A stretch of DNA of 64,000 nt from Eggerthella sinensis. Lineage in GTDB: Bacteria; Actinomycetota; Coriobacteriia; Coriobacteriales; Eggerthellaceae. The notes beneath the pieces were generated by a model that saw only the letters and a list, made by a program, of their open reading frames with translations, was not told the origin of the DNA and ran no database searches. The stretch lies in the NCBI RefSeq assembly GCF_003339815.1, contig NZ_PPTT01000013.1, positions 42,626-106,625 on the forward strand, read 5' to 3'. The translations under genes were made by a program, and so were the position numbers. Below are positions 25,017 to 33,638 of this stretch, one piece after another. The number at the start of each line of letters is the position of its first letter. The stretch's first letter is position 1.

Positions 25017-25110
25017 TTTCGCGCAGACGCCGCGTGCGGACGTGAAGAGCCGAAGAGCTGAAGAGCTGACAACAAGGTTGACGAAGAGAGCTACGTTGCG
25101 AAGGAGCACC

Positions 25111-26481
25111 ATGGAAGCTGCCGCTATCGTGTTGGCCGCGGGCGCCGGTACCCGCATGAAGTCCAAGAAGCCGAAGGTGGCTCACGAGATTCTGGGCAAA
25201 CCGCTCGTCCGCTGGGTGGTGGACGCGGCGCGCGCCGCCGACGTGCAGCGCGTGGTGTCCGTGGTGGGGCACGCGCGCGAGCAGGTGGAACCGCTCGTCG
25301 CCGACACGCAGACCGTGGTGCAGACCGAGCAGAACGGCACGGCGGGTGCCGTGGCCGTGTGCAAGGACGCGCTGGCCGACTTCGACGGTTCGCTCGTGGT
25401 GCTGTCGGGCGACTGCCCGCTCATCACGTCCGACACCATCGCGCGACTCGTGGCCGTGCGCGAGGAGAACGACGCGGCCGTGGTGGTGCTCACGATGGAG
25501 CTCGACGACCCGTTCGGCTACGGGCGCATCGTGCGCGACGCCGACGGCGCCGTGGCGCGCATCGTGGAGCAGAAGGACGCCGCGCCCGAGGAGGCCGCCA
25601 TCTGCGAGTGCAATTCCGGGTTCTACTGCTTCGATGCGCGGGCGCTGTTCGACGCGCTCGAGCAGGTGAGCAACGACAACGCGCAGGGCGAGTTCTACCT
25701 CACCGACGTGCTGGAAATCTGCCGCAACGCGGGCCGTCCGGTGCTGGCGCTGGCCTGCGACGACGTTGCCGAGTGCCTCGGCGTGAACTCGCGCATCCAG
25801 CTGGCCGAGGCCACGAAGCTCCTGCAGCGCCGCATCAACCGCGCGCACATGGCCGCCGGCGTGACCATGGTGGACCCCGAGCTCGTGTGGATCGGCCCCG
25901 ACGTCACCATCGAGCAGGACGTGGAGCTGCTGCCGAACGTCACGCTCATGGGCGCGACGAGCATCGGCGAGGATAGCGTGATCGGCCCCGATTCGCGCCT
26001 CACCGACACCGTGGTGGGTCGCGGCTGCGTGATCGACGAGACGGTGGCCGTGGAAGCGCAGGTTGACGACGGCGCCACCTGCGGCCCGCGCGCCTATCTG
26101 CGTCCCGCCGCGCACCTCTGCGAGGGCGCGAAGGCCGGCACGCACGTGGAAATCAAGAAGTCCACGGTGGGCAAGGGGTCGAAGGTGCCGCACCTGTCCT
26201 ACATCGGCGACACCACCATCGGCGAGGACGTGAACATCGGCGCCGGCTCCATCACTTGCAACTACGACGGCAAGAAGAAGCACGCCACCACCATCGGCGA
26301 CGGCGCGTTCGTGGGCAGCGACACCATGATGGTGGCCCCGGTGAACATCGGCGCGGGCGCCATCATCGGCGCCGGCTCCACCATCACGAAGGACGTCGCG
26401 GCCGACGCGCTCGCGCTCACCCGTCCCGAGCAGCGCGAAATCCCCGGCTGGGCCGCCAAAAAGCGCGAACAGCAGGGATAA
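25111..26481 (+). CDS. glmU: Bifunctional UDP-N-acetylglucosamine pyrophosphorylase/glucosamine-1-phosphate acetyltransferase
   Basis: 456 residues, full length. The N-terminal uridylyltransferase has LAAGAGTRMKS at 8-18 and a QNGTAGAV segment. The C-terminal left-handed beta-helix, with hexapeptide repeats such as IGEDVNIGAGSITCNYDG, carries the acetyltransferase active site. It makes UDP-GlcNAc for peptidoglycan in the cytoplasm. GAAGGAG precedes the ATG at 25111; the open frame upstream is leader. The stop is 2 bases from that of the convergent PIN gene. Confidence 0.95.
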   Translation: MEAAAIVLAAGAGTRMKSKKPKVAHEILGKPLVRWVVDAARAADVQRVVSVVGHAREQVEPLVADTQTVVQTEQNGTAGAVAVCKDALADFDGSLVVLSGDCPLITSDTIARLVAVREENDAAVVVLTMELDDPFGYGRIVRDADGAVARIVEQKDAAPEEAAICECNSGFYCFDARALFDALEQVSNDNAQGEFYLTDVLEICRNAGRPVLALACDDVAECLGVNSRIQLAEATKLLQRRINRAHMAAGVTMVDPELVWIGPDVTIEQDVELLPNVTLMGATSIGEDSVIGPDSRLTDTVVGRGCVIDETVAVEAQVDDGATCGPRAYLRPAAHLCEGAKAGTHVEIKKSTVGKGSKVPHLSYIGDTTIGEDVNIGAGSITCNYDGKKKHATTIGDGAFVGSDTMMVAPVNIGAGAIIGAGSTITKDVAADALALTRPEQREIPGWAAKKREQQG

Positions 26482-26483
26482 CG

Positions 26484-26978
26484 CTATTCCATCGTTTGCA
26501 GCAACGCGAGAGCGTCGCCGGGCGTGAGCGTGGCCACGGGCGCGTGCTTGATGAGCGTCTCGTCGTTGGTGATGAGATACGTTGCGTTCGCGCGCTGCGC
26601 GGCGGCGACGATCAAGTTGTCCTCGAGGTCGTTGTGAATGCTGCGAAGCTTGCACGCCATCCATAGATCTGATTCGTCAGCTCCCACCCCGGTAGCTCGC
26701 TCGCGCATGCTGTTGACGCATCCCCAGGCGATTTCGGTTGCCGCCGCCGCTTCACGTTGGGTGAGCTTCCCAGTTTCGTTGCGCGTATCGCGCTTGAATG
26801 CGTTTGCGGTGAGATAGAACACGTCTTTCAGGATAGCGGCAGGATATAAGAGCGGGTATTCGTGCTCGTAAGCGAACAGCACGAGGGCGATCGCTTCATC
26901 ATGCCCTGGACGGTTGGGCAGAAAGCAGTCGAGCCAGACGTTCGTGTCGACGAGAAGGGAAGATTGCTGGCTAGCCAT
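26484..26978 (-). CDS. PIN-domain toxin (VapC-like ribonuclease)
   Basis: 164 residues. PIN-fold acidic residues are visible: Asp11 in LLVDTNVWLD, an acidic cluster DLEDNLIVAAA around 118-128, and Asp139 in LITNDETLI. Such proteins cut RNA with Mg2+. The ATG at 26978 overlaps the end of the upstream antitoxin gene by 8 bases, the usual coupling for toxin-antitoxin pairs, and the longer open frame is the antitoxin read in another frame. The pairing of a PIN toxin with a RelB/DinJ-like antitoxin is less common than VapB-VapC. Confidence 0.85.
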   Translation of the reverse strand: MASQQSSLLVDTNVWLDCFLPNRPGHDEAIALVLFAYEHEYPLLYPAAILKDVFYLTANAFKRDTRNETGKLTQREAAAATEIAWGCVNSMRERATGVGADESDLWMACKLRSIHNDLEDNLIVAAAQRANATYLITNDETLIKHAPVATLTPGDALALLQTME

Positions 26979-27345
26979 CGAGACCTCGCTCCCGTAGGCG
27001 TTCGAGCAAGGCGTAGTCGCGCATCTCTTCATACGATGCGTTCGTCGTCCAATCCGAAGGCGTGATTCCACAACGCTCGTATGCATCGGCGACGATGTTC
27101 ATGTCTTTCCGTATCGCCTCCCGCCTTCGAGCCCGTTCCTCTTCGGCATCGCGCAGCGCCGATTCCTCTTCCGCTCCGAACATGCTTTGGATGGCGCGCG
27201 GGTTGTGTGCATTGTTCGCCGCGAAGTCCCAGAGCTTGCGTATCGCCTGCGACGGCGAGTAGCCGGCGCGCTCCAATGCTGCATCGCCGCGCTCTTTGAG
27301 CGGACGGCTGATACGCGCATTGATCTGCACGGTATCCGATGTCAT
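26971..27345 (-). CDS. RelB/DinJ-like ribbon-helix-helix antitoxin
   Basis: 124 residues. The N-terminal ribbon-helix-helix (DTVQINARISRPLKERGDAALERAGYSPSQAIRKLWDFAA, residues 4-43) resembles RelB/DinJ antitoxins. The acidic and basic C-terminal part should bind and block the PIN toxin. The start at 27345 follows GGGAGA; ATG 27357 and 27360 are alternatives. A perfect palindrome upstream is the probable operator, so the pair should repress its own promoter. Confidence 0.8.
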   Translation of the reverse strand: MTSDTVQINARISRPLKERGDAALERAGYSPSQAIRKLWDFAANNAHNPRAIQSMFGAEEESALRDAEEERARRREAIRKDMNIVADAYERCGITPSDWTTNASYEEMRDYALLERLRERGLDG

Positions 27346-27363
27346 ACGTTCTCCCATCATGGT

Positions 27364-27403
27364 TGCTGTACGTACAGCATAGCATCTTTTACCTATAAAG
27401 CAA
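27364..27403 (-). promoter_or_regulatory. Toxin-antitoxin promoter with a 16-bp palindromic operator
   Basis: On the minus strand TTGCTT (27403-27398), 16 bases, TATGCT (27381-27376). The -10 overlaps the perfect palindrome TGCTGTACGTACAGCA (27364-27379). Binding of the RHH antitoxin there would block RNA polymerase. Confidence 0.65.
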
Positions 27404-27480
27404 TGCATTCAGGGGAAGATCGCGTGCCGTGTGTTACGTGTATACTGAAGGTGACGAGATGGGGCGGTGAAGGCGGGGGC

Positions 27481-28581
27481 ATGGAGAACGGGTCGGCACG
27501 GAAGTTTCGTATAAGGCGCATCGCGCTTGTGGTTGTGGCGGTGGCGGCGGTGCTCCTAGTTGGCGTGGTGCCGTTCGGCATCTCGGCGTACGTGTACGAG
27601 AGCAACTTCGGCTCGCGGCTGCAATCGGCCGCGTTCATGGAGCGCACGGCGGACGAGTTCCCCGGCTTGAGCGTGCGCGAGGCCTCCTTCACGTCTGACC
27701 AAGGGCAGACGCTTGCCAGCTACCTGTTCACGCACGCGGATGCCGGCATGGACGAATCGGGTGCGGGCGCGAAGGGCGTCGTGGTGATCGCGCACGGGCT
27801 GGGCGGCGGCTGCAACTCGTACATGGACGTGGCCGACCGCTTCGCGCGCAGCGGCTACGCGGTGTTCGCCTACGACGGCACCGGCAACGACCGCAGCGAG
27901 GGTGATGCGGTGGGCGGCTTGCCGCAGGCCGTCATCGACCTCGGCCATGCGCTCGACACCGTGGAGCAGAGCGATGATCTGGGCGATCTTCCCATCATGC
28001 TGTTCGGCCACAGCTGGGGCGGCTATGCCGTGGGCAGCGTGCTGGTCGATCATCCCGAGGTGAGCGCCGTGGTGTCGGTGGCGGGCTTCGACACGTCGGC
28101 GGCCATGCTGGAGAGCGAAGGGCGCCAGATGACGGGCGACGCCATCAACCTGCTGCTGCCGTACCTTTCGCTGTACGAGCATCTCAAGTTCGGCGCGTAC
28201 GCAGACTCGTCCGCGGTTCGAGGGTTCGCCTCGTCGCCGGCGCACGTGCTCGTGCTGCACAGCGCCAACGACGGCACCGTGCCGCCCGCGACGGGCGTCG
28301 AGCGCTACCGTGCGGCGTTCGGCGACGACTCGCGCTTCACCTTCGTGGAATTCGAGGACCGCGGGCACAGCTTCCTCTACTATTCCGACGAGGCGCGCGC
28401 CAACATCGACGCCTTCAACGAAGCCTACTACGCGTACTGGGACGCCAACGACGGCGCCAGCAACGCCGACCTCATGAACGCCTGGCGCGCCGAGCACATG
28501 GACAAGCAAGCCTGCTTCATCCTCGACGAGGATCTCATGAGCAGCATCGTCGCCTTCTACGACGAAAGCGCCGCCCGCTAG
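27481..28581 (+). CDS. Membrane-anchored alpha/beta hydrolase
   Basis: 366 residues. Basic N-terminus and one hydrophobic helix (about 13-35) with no clear cleavage site, so probably anchored with the domain outside. The hydrolase fold shows an HGLGGG oxyanion region at 105-110, the nucleophile Ser178 in GHSWGG, and a late EDRGHSF with the likely catalytic histidine. The family includes acyl esterases and peptidases of the serine aminopeptidase S33 type; the substrate is unknown. GAAGGCGGGGG precedes the ATG at 27481. It stands alone between the toxin-antitoxin pair and the molybdoenzyme operon. Confidence 0.8.
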   Translation: MENGSARKFRIRRIALVVVAVAAVLLVGVVPFGISAYVYESNFGSRLQSAAFMERTADEFPGLSVREASFTSDQGQTLASYLFTHADAGMDESGAGAKGVVVIAHGLGGGCNSYMDVADRFARSGYAVFAYDGTGNDRSEGDAVGGLPQAVIDLGHALDTVEQSDDLGDLPIMLFGHSWGGYAVGSVLVDHPEVSAVVSVAGFDTSAAMLESEGRQMTGDAINLLLPYLSLYEHLKFGAYADSSAVRGFASSPAHVLVLHSANDGTVPPATGVERYRAAFGDDSRFTFVEFEDRGHSFLYYSDEARANIDAFNEAYYAYWDANDGASNADLMNAWRAEHMDKQACFILDEDLMSSIVAFYDESAAR

Positions 28582-28671
28582 GGCGCAATCGGGGCACCGC
28601 TTCCTCTCTTCCCAGCTCAACCCCTTCACTCATCCATTATTGGTGGGCGGTGCCGCGCTGCGCTCACCCAT

Positions 28672-28697
28672 AAATATCCGGGTCCGATGAGATATTT
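28672..28697. promoter_or_regulatory. Dyad upstream of the large molybdoenzyme operon
   Basis: AAATATC (28672-28678) and GATATTT (28691-28697) flank 12 bases in the 205-base gap before the first gene of the operon. It stands out as AT-rich in a GC-rich region. The rest of the gap shows no further feature. Confidence 0.35.
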
Positions 28698-28786
28698 CAC
28701 GAACAACGGACGTTTCTCCGCCGCTCGGCGCGCCGTAAGGTGAAGCCGCTCGATACCGATGACGAACGAACGGAAACGGGGGAACC

Positions 28787-29407
28787 ATGGATCAGGAAAC
28801 GTCGAACGCCGCGGCGCCGCACGCCGACGACGCGGTGGAGGCCATCGTCAAGCGTCTTGAGGCGAACCGCGCGAACACGCTCGCCCTGTGCGCTTGCCTC
28901 GCCGTCTGCAAAACGCGCATGCCCTACCGCGACGCGGAGGCGCTCATCGCCGAGCGTCCCGAGCTCAAACTCAGCACGCAAACCGCGCACACCCTGCTGT
29001 GGATCATGGTCGAATGCGGCGGCGTCGCGGCCGAGGAGGTTCCCGAGCCCGCATGCGCGCCCGACGCGCAGCCCGAGGACATGCCCGTCGACTTCCTCGT
29101 GGAAACCACCGCTGCCGGCCGCGCCGCGCTCGCTCGGTTCGATCCTGCAAAGCGCTTCGACGAGGTGCTGCGCGCCGAACCCGCATGCTATGCGCAGGCA
29201 TACGCCCTCGTGCTCGACCGCTGCCGTGCGGGCGCCTCGAAGGCCGACATCGAGCGGGCGCTCGAGGGCAACGAGGCGCTTGTCACGCCGAAGCAGGTGT
29301 ATCCCAGCTACTTCATTTCCAAATTGGAGACCGTAGGTGGTCTTGCATGGAACGGGTCGTGGACCACCACGGAGGCCGGGCGCCACATGCTGGCCATGGT
29401 CGGATAA
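28787..29407 (+). CDS. Protein of unknown function with an internal winged-helix-like duplication
   Basis: 206 residues; I do not recognise the family. There is no signal peptide or membrane helix. Two halves look duplicated: residues about 38-115 end in CGGVA...TTAAGRAAL, and about 140-202 end in VGGLA...TTEAGRHML. Each half has the helix-rich spacing of a winged helix ending in a beta hairpin. It begins after GGGGGAACC and lies 83 bases before the molybdoenzyme catalytic gene, so it is probably first in that operon. A role in regulation, or as a chaperone-like partner for the enzyme, is possible, but neither is shown. Confidence 0.6.
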   Translation: MDQETSNAAAPHADDAVEAIVKRLEANRANTLALCACLAVCKTRMPYRDAEALIAERPELKLSTQTAHTLLWIMVECGGVAAEEVPEPACAPDAQPEDMPVDFLVETTAAGRAALARFDPAKRFDEVLRAEPACYAQAYALVLDRCRAGASKADIERALEGNEALVTPKQVYPSYFISKLETVGGLAWNGSWTTTEAGRHMLAMVG

Positions 29408-29490
29408 GCGCTGTCCGACCGCCGTGCGCGGGGCGCACGTTCCATTTGAGATAGTCGTTCAGGAATACAGACGAGAAAGAAGGAGGGACC

Positions 29491-32187
29491 ATGACACAGA
29501 CTACCATCACCAGGCGCAGCTTCGTGAAATCGGCGGCTGCGTTGGGCGCTGCGTGCGGCCTGGGCGTTGCGGTGAGCGACGACCTCGTGCACGTCGACCC
29601 GGCGCATGCCGATACGGGCGGCGACGTGAAAATCGTGAAGACGGCCTGTCGCGCCTGCATTGCGAGCTGCGCCGTGCTGGCCCATGTGAAGAACGGTCGC
29701 GTCATCAAGATCGAGGGCAACCCCGAAAGCCCCATGAGCCGCGGCGGTCTGTGCGCGAAGGGTATGGCCGGCATTCAGGCCCTGTACCATCCGAACCGCA
29801 ACAAGTACCCCATGCGGCGCGTGGGCGAGCGCGGGCAGAACCAATGGGAGCGCATCACGTGGGACGAGGCGCTCACCGAGATTGCCACGAAGCTCATCGA
29901 GATCGACGAGAAGTACGGCTCGGAATGCGTGGCCGTGTCCACCGGCGGTGGCGGCAACCCCCACTTCAGCAACGTGAAGCGCTTCGGCGAAGCCATCAAC
30001 ACCCCGAACGTGTGGGAGCCCGGCTGCGCGCAGTGCTACCTGCCCCGCATGGGCGCCTCGCAGCTGTCCAACGGCATGGGCAAGCCCAACAACCTGTCCT
30101 TCAGCGACTCCAACGGTTGGGACTACTACTTCACCGACTCCCCGGTGGACTCGGTGGTGCTGTGGGGAACCGACCCGGCGAACAGCTCGGTGGCTACCGG
30201 CGGTCGCGCACTGGCCGAGTTGCGCGTGCGCGAGAAGGGCTTGAAGACCGTCGTCATCGACCCGCGCATGACCATGGACGCCGCGAAGGCCGACGTGTGG
30301 CTGCCCATCCGCCCCGGCACCGATGCGGCGCTGCTCATGGCCTGGACGAAGTGGATCATCGACCACGAGAAGTACGATAAGGAATTCTGCACCACGTGGA
30401 CGAACATGCCCTACCTCGTGAACCCCGAGACGCGCCTCACGCTCAAGCCCACGGAATGCGGCCTCGAGGGCACCGATGCCGACTACGTCATCTGGGACCC
30501 CGCGCAAAACAAGCCCGTCGTGCTCGAGTACCCCCTGAACGAGGGCGTGGAGCCGCCGCTGTTCGGCACGTACGAGATCGACGGCGTGCAGTATCCCACG
30601 GGCGGTCAGCTTCTCAAGGAGAGCGTCGAGGAATTCACCCTGGCCAAGGCGGCCGAGATTTGCTGGCTCGACGAGGATCAGATCGAGAAAGCCCTGGAGA
30701 TCTACACCACGGGACAGTCCGGCCTCATGCAGGGCGTGCCGATCGACCAGTACGAGCAGTCTCAGCAGTGCGCCCTGGGCGCGCTCAACCTCGAATACCT
30801 CATGGGCAACGTGCAGAAGCCCGGCGCCATGCTGCAAAGCTTCAAGGCCTGCCCGGCGCGCGACCAGATTCCCAACACGCCGCGGTTCCTCAAGAAGGAG
30901 AAGATGCTCAAGCGTCTGGGCGTGCAGGAGCACAAGGGCCTGCTCGACTGGGACATGGCGTTCATCCCCGCCGTGTTCAAGGCCATGAAGGATGGCGACC
31001 CGTACCAGATTCACGCGTGGTTCGAGCGCTCCGGCAACAAGCACGTGGTGCTGGGCAATGCGAGCTGCCTGGACGAGATCGTGCCCAACCTGGACTTCGT
31101 CTGCCACATCTTCCTGTATCCCACGGCGTTCTCGGCGCTGTGCGCCGACATGCTGTTGCCGTCGGCTGAGTGGCTGGAAACGAACCTCGTCATTCCGCAG
31201 CTCAACGCCATCGTCATCCGCCAGGCCGTGACGCACCTGTTCGAGACCGTGGAAGAGGGGCTCATCTGGACGCAGATCGTGCAGAAGATGGCCGAGATGG
31301 GCAACGTGCACGCGCAGGAGGCGTTCACGGCCGAGGGCACGAACGGCATCCCCCTGTACAAGAACGAGTACGAAAAGCAGAAGCTGCACCTGAACAAGCT
31401 TGAGATGACATGGGAAGAGGCTGCGGCGAAGGGCGTGTTCGAGTGGTGCACCGAGGACGAGTACCGCACCTACTACACGTACAAGGCCGTGGACGAGGCT
31501 ACGGGCAAGGCGAAGGGCTTCGGCACGCCGTCCAAGAAGTGCGAGGTGTACTGCGAATCCAACACCATCCTCGGCCGCACCGGGTTCCCCTGGTCGCAGT
31601 GCTTCGAGGAGAAGAACCTTGTGCTCGAGCCGGCATCCAAGGACTACGAGCCGCTGTGCTACTACAAGGAGCCGGCGGAAAGCCCTCTGACCGACACCGA
31701 GTACCCGCTCGTGCTGACCGAGGGCCGTCTGCCTATGTACCACCACGGCACGCTGCGCAACATTCCCTACCTGCGCGAAATCTACCCCGTGCCCGAGCTG
31801 TGGATTCATCCCGAGGACGCGGCGAAGTACGGCGTGGAAGACGGCCAGTGGTGCACGATTGCCAGCCGTCGCGGCGAGACGCACGGCAAGGCGCGCGTGA
31901 CCACCGCCATTGCGAAGGGCGTGGTGTACCAGGAGCGTTTCTGGGCTCCCGAGCTGCTTGATTCGGACCCCGAGCGCGCGTACAAGGTGATGAACATCAA
32001 CGTGCTGACCAAGAACGACGAGCCGTACAACCCCGAGTACGGCACCTATACCCTGCGCGGCTTCCAGGTGAAGGTAACGCCTGACGCCGCTGCTCCGGAA
32101 GGCGTGTGGACCGAGCCCGAGCAGTTCGAGCCCTGGATGCCGCAGCCGAGCGATCCCACCGAGGAGGTGTTCGATTATGGCGCATAA
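29491..32187 (+). CDS. Tat-exported molybdopterin oxidoreductase, DMSO reductase superfamily, substrate unknown
   Basis: 898 residues. Tat signal ITRRSFVKS at 6-14. A [4Fe-4S] site at Cys53, 56, 60 and 88. The region that holds the metal ligand reads WEPGCAQCYLPRMG (175-188), so Cys179 or Cys182 is the probable molybdenum ligand instead of the serine of DmsA. Bis-MGD-binding segments include WGTDPANSS, IRPGTDAALL and LTEGRLPMYHHGTLRN. Thiosulfate/polysulfide reductase-like and other Cys-ligand enzymes are the nearest described groups, but the motif is not a clear match to any. AAGAAGGAGG precedes the ATG. It is followed by its FeS, anchor, chaperone and NapG/H-like genes, all in one operon. 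Confidence 0.85.
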   Translation: MTQTTITRRSFVKSAAALGAACGLGVAVSDDLVHVDPAHADTGGDVKIVKTACRACIASCAVLAHVKNGRVIKIEGNPESPMSRGGLCAKGMAGIQALYHPNRNKYPMRRVGERGQNQWERITWDEALTEIATKLIEIDEKYGSECVAVSTGGGGNPHFSNVKRFGEAINTPNVWEPGCAQCYLPRMGASQLSNGMGKPNNLSFSDSNGWDYYFTDSPVDSVVLWGTDPANSSVATGGRALAELRVREKGLKTVVIDPRMTMDAAKADVWLPIRPGTDAALLMAWTKWIIDHEKYDKEFCTTWTNMPYLVNPETRLTLKPTECGLEGTDADYVIWDPAQNKPVVLEYPLNEGVEPPLFGTYEIDGVQYPTGGQLLKESVEEFTLAKAAEICWLDEDQIEKALEIYTTGQSGLMQGVPIDQYEQSQQCALGALNLEYLMGNVQKPGAMLQSFKACPARDQIPNTPRFLKKEKMLKRLGVQEHKGLLDWDMAFIPAVFKAMKDGDPYQIHAWFERSGNKHVVLGNASCLDEIVPNLDFVCHIFLYPTAFSALCADMLLPSAEWLETNLVIPQLNAIVIRQAVTHLFETVEEGLIWTQIVQKMAEMGNVHAQEAFTAEGTNGIPLYKNEYEKQKLHLNKLEMTWEEAAAKGVFEWCTEDEYRTYYTYKAVDEATGKAKGFGTPSKKCEVYCESNTILGRTGFPWSQCFEEKNLVLEPASKDYEPLCYYKEPAESPLTDTEYPLVLTEGRLPMYHHGTLRNIPYLREIYPVPELWIHPEDAAKYGVEDGQWCTIASRRGETHGKARVTTAIAKGVVYQERFWAPELLDSDPERAYKVMNINVLTKNDEPYNPEYGTYTLRGFQVKVTPDAAAPEGVWTEPEQFEPWMPQPSDPTEEVFDYGA

Positions 32188-32761
32188 CTGCATTGTGGTG
32201 AACCTCGACCGTTGCACGGGCTGCTATTCCTGCGAGATCACGTGCAAGATGGAAAACGACATCGCCCTGGGCGAGCATTGGAACAAGATGCTGCAGCGCG
32301 GCCCGTTCGGCGAGTACCCGAACATGGTCCGCTACCCGCTGCCCACCATGTGCCAGCAGTGCGCCGACGCGCCGTGCGTGCACGTGTGCCCGACGGGCGC
32401 AAGCTACCGCGACGGTAACAACGTGGTGCTCATCGACCGCGAGAAGTGCATCGGCTGCAAGTACTGCATGATGGCCTGCCCCTACGGCGTGCGCGATTGG
32501 AACAAGGCGTCTCAAACCGTGGAGAAGTGCACGCTGTGCGGCCACCTGACCGCGAACGGCGAGCTTCCCGCCTGCGTGAAGAGCTGCAGCGCCGGCGCCC
32601 GCTTCTACGGCGACCTCGACGACCCGAATTCGGACGTGTCCCAGGAGCTTGCGAAGTACGATGCGGCGGACATCCACGAGCTTCCGAACGTGGGCAACAA
32701 CCCGTGCACGAAGTACATCATGACCAGCATGCATGGCGAGTGGATGGAAGGGGCTGAGTAG
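32177..32761 (+). CDS. Four-cluster ferredoxin subunit of the molybdoenzyme
   Basis: 194 residues, DmsB/PhsB/NrfC-like. Four complete cysteine groups: CTGCYSCEITC, CQQCADAPCVHVCP, CIGCKYCMMACP and CTLCGHL...CVKSC. It would relay electrons from the membrane anchor to the catalytic subunit outside the membrane. It overlaps the catalytic gene by 11 bases, which implies tight coupling. There is no signal peptide, so co-export with the Tat subunit is expected. Confidence 0.9.
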   Translation: MAHNCIVVNLDRCTGCYSCEITCKMENDIALGEHWNKMLQRGPFGEYPNMVRYPLPTMCQQCADAPCVHVCPTGASYRDGNNVVLIDREKCIGCKYCMMACPYGVRDWNKASQTVEKCTLCGHLTANGELPACVKSCSAGARFYGDLDDPNSDVSQELAKYDAADIHELPNVGNNPCTKYIMTSMHGEWMEGAE

Positions 32762-32762
32762 C

Positions 32763-33572
32763 ATGGATATCCAATGGTCCCTCGTTCTTTTCACCGCCAT
32801 CGCCAGCTGCGGCACGTGGGTGTCGGCGGGCGTGGCCGTAGACGAGGTGCGAGGATGTACGAAGAACACGAACTTCCTGGCCTCCGTCGTTGCCCTGGTG
32901 CTGGCCGTCGCAGGCGGCATCGCGTCGGTGACGCACCTGTCGCATCCCGACCGCATCATGGCCGTGCTGGGGCATCCCACCCCGGGCATCTTCCTCGAGG
33001 CGCTGCTCATCGGCCTGTTCATCGTGTGCGTGGCCGTGTATCTGATCCTGCTGAAGCGCCAGGCCGGCGCGGGCCCGCGCAAGGCGGTTGCCGTGCTTGC
33101 CGCCGTCATCGGCATCGTGTTCAGCTTCGCGAGCGGCTACTCCTACATGATGGACGCCCGCACCACGTGGAATACCATCACGCTGCCGCTGGGCTATATG
33201 GGCTTCGGCGCGGCGAGCGGTTTGGCGCTGTACCTGCTGCTTGCGGCCGTCAAGAAGGAAAGCATCGAGGCCATCAGGCTGGCGGGCGTGGAAACCGTGA
33301 TCGGCGGCCTGCTGGCGCTCGTGTTCGGCCTGGCGTTCGGCTTCATCTCGGGCGCGGCGACGGGTTCGGCGGCGGCTGTGTTCTGGGTGGCCGTTGTGTG
33401 CGGCGGCGTGGCCCCGCTCGTGTGCGGATGGTTGGGCCGCAGCAAGCCCGCATCGGCGGTCACGATGGCGGGCATCGCCTTCGCGGGCGGCATCATCGGT
33501 TCGATCGCCTTCCGCGCCGTTATGTGGATGGTGGGCACGGCCATCGCCAACTACTTCGGCATCGTACTGTAG
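32763..33572 (+). CDS. DmsC/NrfD-like membrane anchor of the molybdoenzyme
   Basis: 269 residues with about eight hydrophobic helices. The N-terminus (IQWSLVLFTAIASCGTWVSAGVAV) and the SVTHLSHPDRIMAVLGHPTPGIFLEAL segment follow the DmsC pattern of a quinol-binding anchor. The start at 32763 is one base after the stop of the FeS subunit gene. A GC-rich hairpin (33580-33609) follows before the chaperone gene. Confidence 0.82.
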   Translation: MDIQWSLVLFTAIASCGTWVSAGVAVDEVRGCTKNTNFLASVVALVLAVAGGIASVTHLSHPDRIMAVLGHPTPGIFLEALLIGLFIVCVAVYLILLKRQAGAGPRKAVAVLAAVIGIVFSFASGYSYMMDARTTWNTITLPLGYMGFGAASGLALYLLLAAVKKESIEAIRLAGVETVIGGLLALVFGLAFGFISGAATGSAAAVFWVAVVCGGVAPLVCGWLGRSKPASAVTMAGIAFAGGIIGSIAFRAVMWMVGTAIANYFGIVL

Positions 33573-33579
33573 GTTCGCT

Positions 33580-33609
33580 CCGGCGGCGCTGCCAAAGCGG
33601 CGCCGCCGG
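33580..33609 (+). terminator. Hairpin between the anchor and TorD genes
   Basis: Arms CCGGCGGCGC and GCGCCGCCGG form a 10-bp stem with a 10-base loop. There is no T-run, so partial attenuation or mRNA stabilisation is more likely than full termination. Confidence 0.4.
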
Positions 33610-33638
33610 GCGTCGAGCGTGAGAGCAAGGGGGCTGTG

